14,330 bases of DNA from Treponema sp. UBA3649 (GTDB lineage: Bacteria > Spirochaetota > Spirochaetia > Treponematales > Treponemataceae). Below, piece by piece: positions 14,101 to 14,330 of this stretch (positions are counted from its first letter, which is position 1; the number at the start of each line of letters is the position of its first letter). A model generated the notes under the pieces. It was not told the DNA's origin. It did not search any database and saw only the letters and a list, made by a program, of their open reading frames with translations. The stretch is taken from the NCBI GenBank assembly GCA_002373325.1, contig DFKI01000127.1, forward strand, positions 1 to 14,330, written 5' to 3'. The translations under genes were made by a program, and so were the position numbers.

Positions 14101-14330
14101 AACTCTACAACGACATCCCGCATCTTCTCACGCCCGTAATCACCGAGCCGAAAAAAGCGATGCAGGCCCTACAATACTGTCTTTGCGAAATGGAGAGACG
14201 TTACTCACTTTTGGACAATATGTCGGTCAGGGACATAAGCTCATACAACAAAAAGATTGTGGAAAAGAAAATGGCGGCGGAGCATCTTCCCTACCTGATT
14301 GTGATAATCGATGAGTTCGCGGACCTGATG
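11139..14330 (+). CDS. ftsK: DNA translocase FtsK with giant acidic linker, 3' truncated by window
   Basis: The open frame runs 1064 codons to the window edge. FtsK/SpoIIIE proteins anchor at the division septum and pump chromosomal DNA with ATP. Four hydrophobic helices (about 9-32, 48-76, 85-101, 118-145) form the membrane domain. Residues ~150-790 are a low-complexity linker dominated by Glu, Asp, Lys and Ser. The motor's alpha domain begins near 797 (PYNISTDLLKAYEDNPYW), followed by Walker A GATGAGKS (949-956), ILIDPKIVELKLYNDIPHL, and Walker B LIVIIDEFADL with Asp1058-Glu1059. The rest of the RecA-like domain and any gamma domain lie beyond the edge. ATG 11139 has AAAGGGTGG five bases upstream. 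The linker is far longer than the short ones of SpoIIIE and its coding strand is strongly purine-rich. Confidence 0.95.
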   Translation, partial: MKNNSREHIASIAVGAVLFFFAAIFAIGILLKILDFGTGEEGGSLLYRLGGMLIGAYGLCGMLIPIFFAIAGAFCFDSRWSTTRAACLIVSVIPFMTLVFAEKIIRDVLSYDKSSVAFVKITMTSVVTLLLIAAEYLLAVILAGRLQIFLEKKRRGKPDKASKNQEDEIIFEDGNDLSDFYVEDEIDDDDFSMDETVDADSETFAGENAEEEDEDDGEFQAPQIASDFFGDEKKTVLVEKDGDEDEEDDVFQERTEDSTLKKKIGSAFSSLVGKIKARVQDMVDFSKKQDEEDKKEAEIQKQKEEKEIRETVDINEFFKKPAERVVLSNPDFEEDTRETRHVLVNDEPKGILDEQIYRRPENEESVKRPNPFESMDTPVEETFELETSTDSSMGDEIISQFEKGNLEYNEADFINPFATITEDDSIQIETSGTIGQDEIPLEMSDLQVNDLQVSDLQISDEDDNSDEEEADVEAADEIEEKIDEEPAPEPTFTPSKKRTPEEEEAIYARARESVSEKNKPEEKKKSAQVTVSVGDKLSDIFARIDADVKAELRQNSRNEEKRSIQEKIPAEKNDSKSESDVESAPVNFSAQGTLVDIDEPKPVQVQVKVELPESVQKDETSEAPKISGDRFSMDPLKDLHDFETNGRDEIKTDAAKVEPKQSTEPSEKKVRHGLLARTESFASGEKWTVEESHDEEPVRIEKNFSDDSEEIPDSISAEFDEDEENIVADIADEIVDDNIDDNGNDFDFDSSEREDEIDELDESGLNQETQNPSGREAVNEKPVVRSPVYVPKPVAPYNISTDLLKAYEDNPYWIIDQETQNAAQNLKQTLAEFKIEAEVTGIQKGPVVTMFEILPAPGVKLNRIVALQDNIALRLAASSVRIVAPIPGKHAVGIEVPNKSRAIISIRECLEQERPEWKKMGVPVVLGKDIQGNTQIMDLVKTPHLLIAGATGAGKSVCVNSIILSILFKRSPHECKMILIDPKIVELKLYNDIPHLLTPVITEPKKAMQALQYCLCEMERRYSLLDNMSVRDISSYNKKIVEKKMAAEHLPYLIVIIDEFADLM
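12468..12512 (+). repeat. Three tandem 15-bp units inside the ftsK linker
   Basis: Units at 12468-12482, 12483-12497 and 12498-12512 differ by one to three bases from each other and encode SDLQV, NDLQV and SDLQI. They sit in frame, so copy-number change would lengthen or shorten the linker by five residues without breaking it. Confidence 0.75.

Noticed and set aside
1..14330. CRISPR arrays, tRNA or rRNA genes, complete insertion sequences
   Set aside because: No regularly spaced repeats, cloverleaf sequence, rRNA motif or transposase motif was found on either strand.

Overview
The window looks like a chromosomal segment of a host-associated Treponema-like spirochaete. Three things suggest this: the rsmI-flgM pair, a flagellar anti-sigma factor with no other flagellar genes nearby, and an FtsK with an unusually long acidic linker. 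The family calls are from recognisable motifs; the genus is an inference from protein style and gene order. No tRNA, rRNA, CRISPR array or complete insertion sequence was seen.

Layout. (1) Positions 1-1600 form an AT-rich stretch on the minus strand. It holds the first codons of a gene running off the left edge, a predicted membrane protein, a possible 20-residue peptide and a small secreted protein. Two related ~41-bp palindromic repeats in opposite orientation flank this three-ORF block. (2) At 1629-2210 (minus) lies a DJ-1/PfpI-family protein, divergent from (3) a plus-strand signalling operon at 2323-5596: a REC-(STAS-like)-REC regulator followed by a soluble HisKA-HATPase-REC-REC-Hpt hybrid kinase. 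(4) A gap at 5597-5955 holds a ~237-bp imperfect palindrome and then a good promoter for a 65-residue unknown protein. (5) At 6167-9713 (minus) lies a probable operon of an iron-alcohol-dehydrogenase-like protein that seems to have lost its metal ligands, a SpoU/TrmH-type RNA methyltransferase, and a fused HATPase-like/HDOD protein. (6) At 9863-10914 (minus) rsmI and flgM form a compact unit with its own promoter and a rho-independent terminator. (7) At 11139 to the right edge (plus) is ftsK, cut just after its Walker B motif, with a perfect 13-bp inverted repeat in its leader.

How they may work together: the two signalling genes form a self-contained phosphorelay (His18 to REC Asp to Hpt His609, plus the separate regulator) with no input domain, so the input must come through a partner protein. 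The HATPase-HDOD protein adds a second signalling-type module. RsmI, the SpoU-type methyltransferase and FtsK are housekeeping. The items most worth a second look are the long palindrome at 5638-5874, the paired palindromic repeats bracketing the hypothetical block, the metal-ligand-less dehydrogenase and the HATPase-HDOD fusion.
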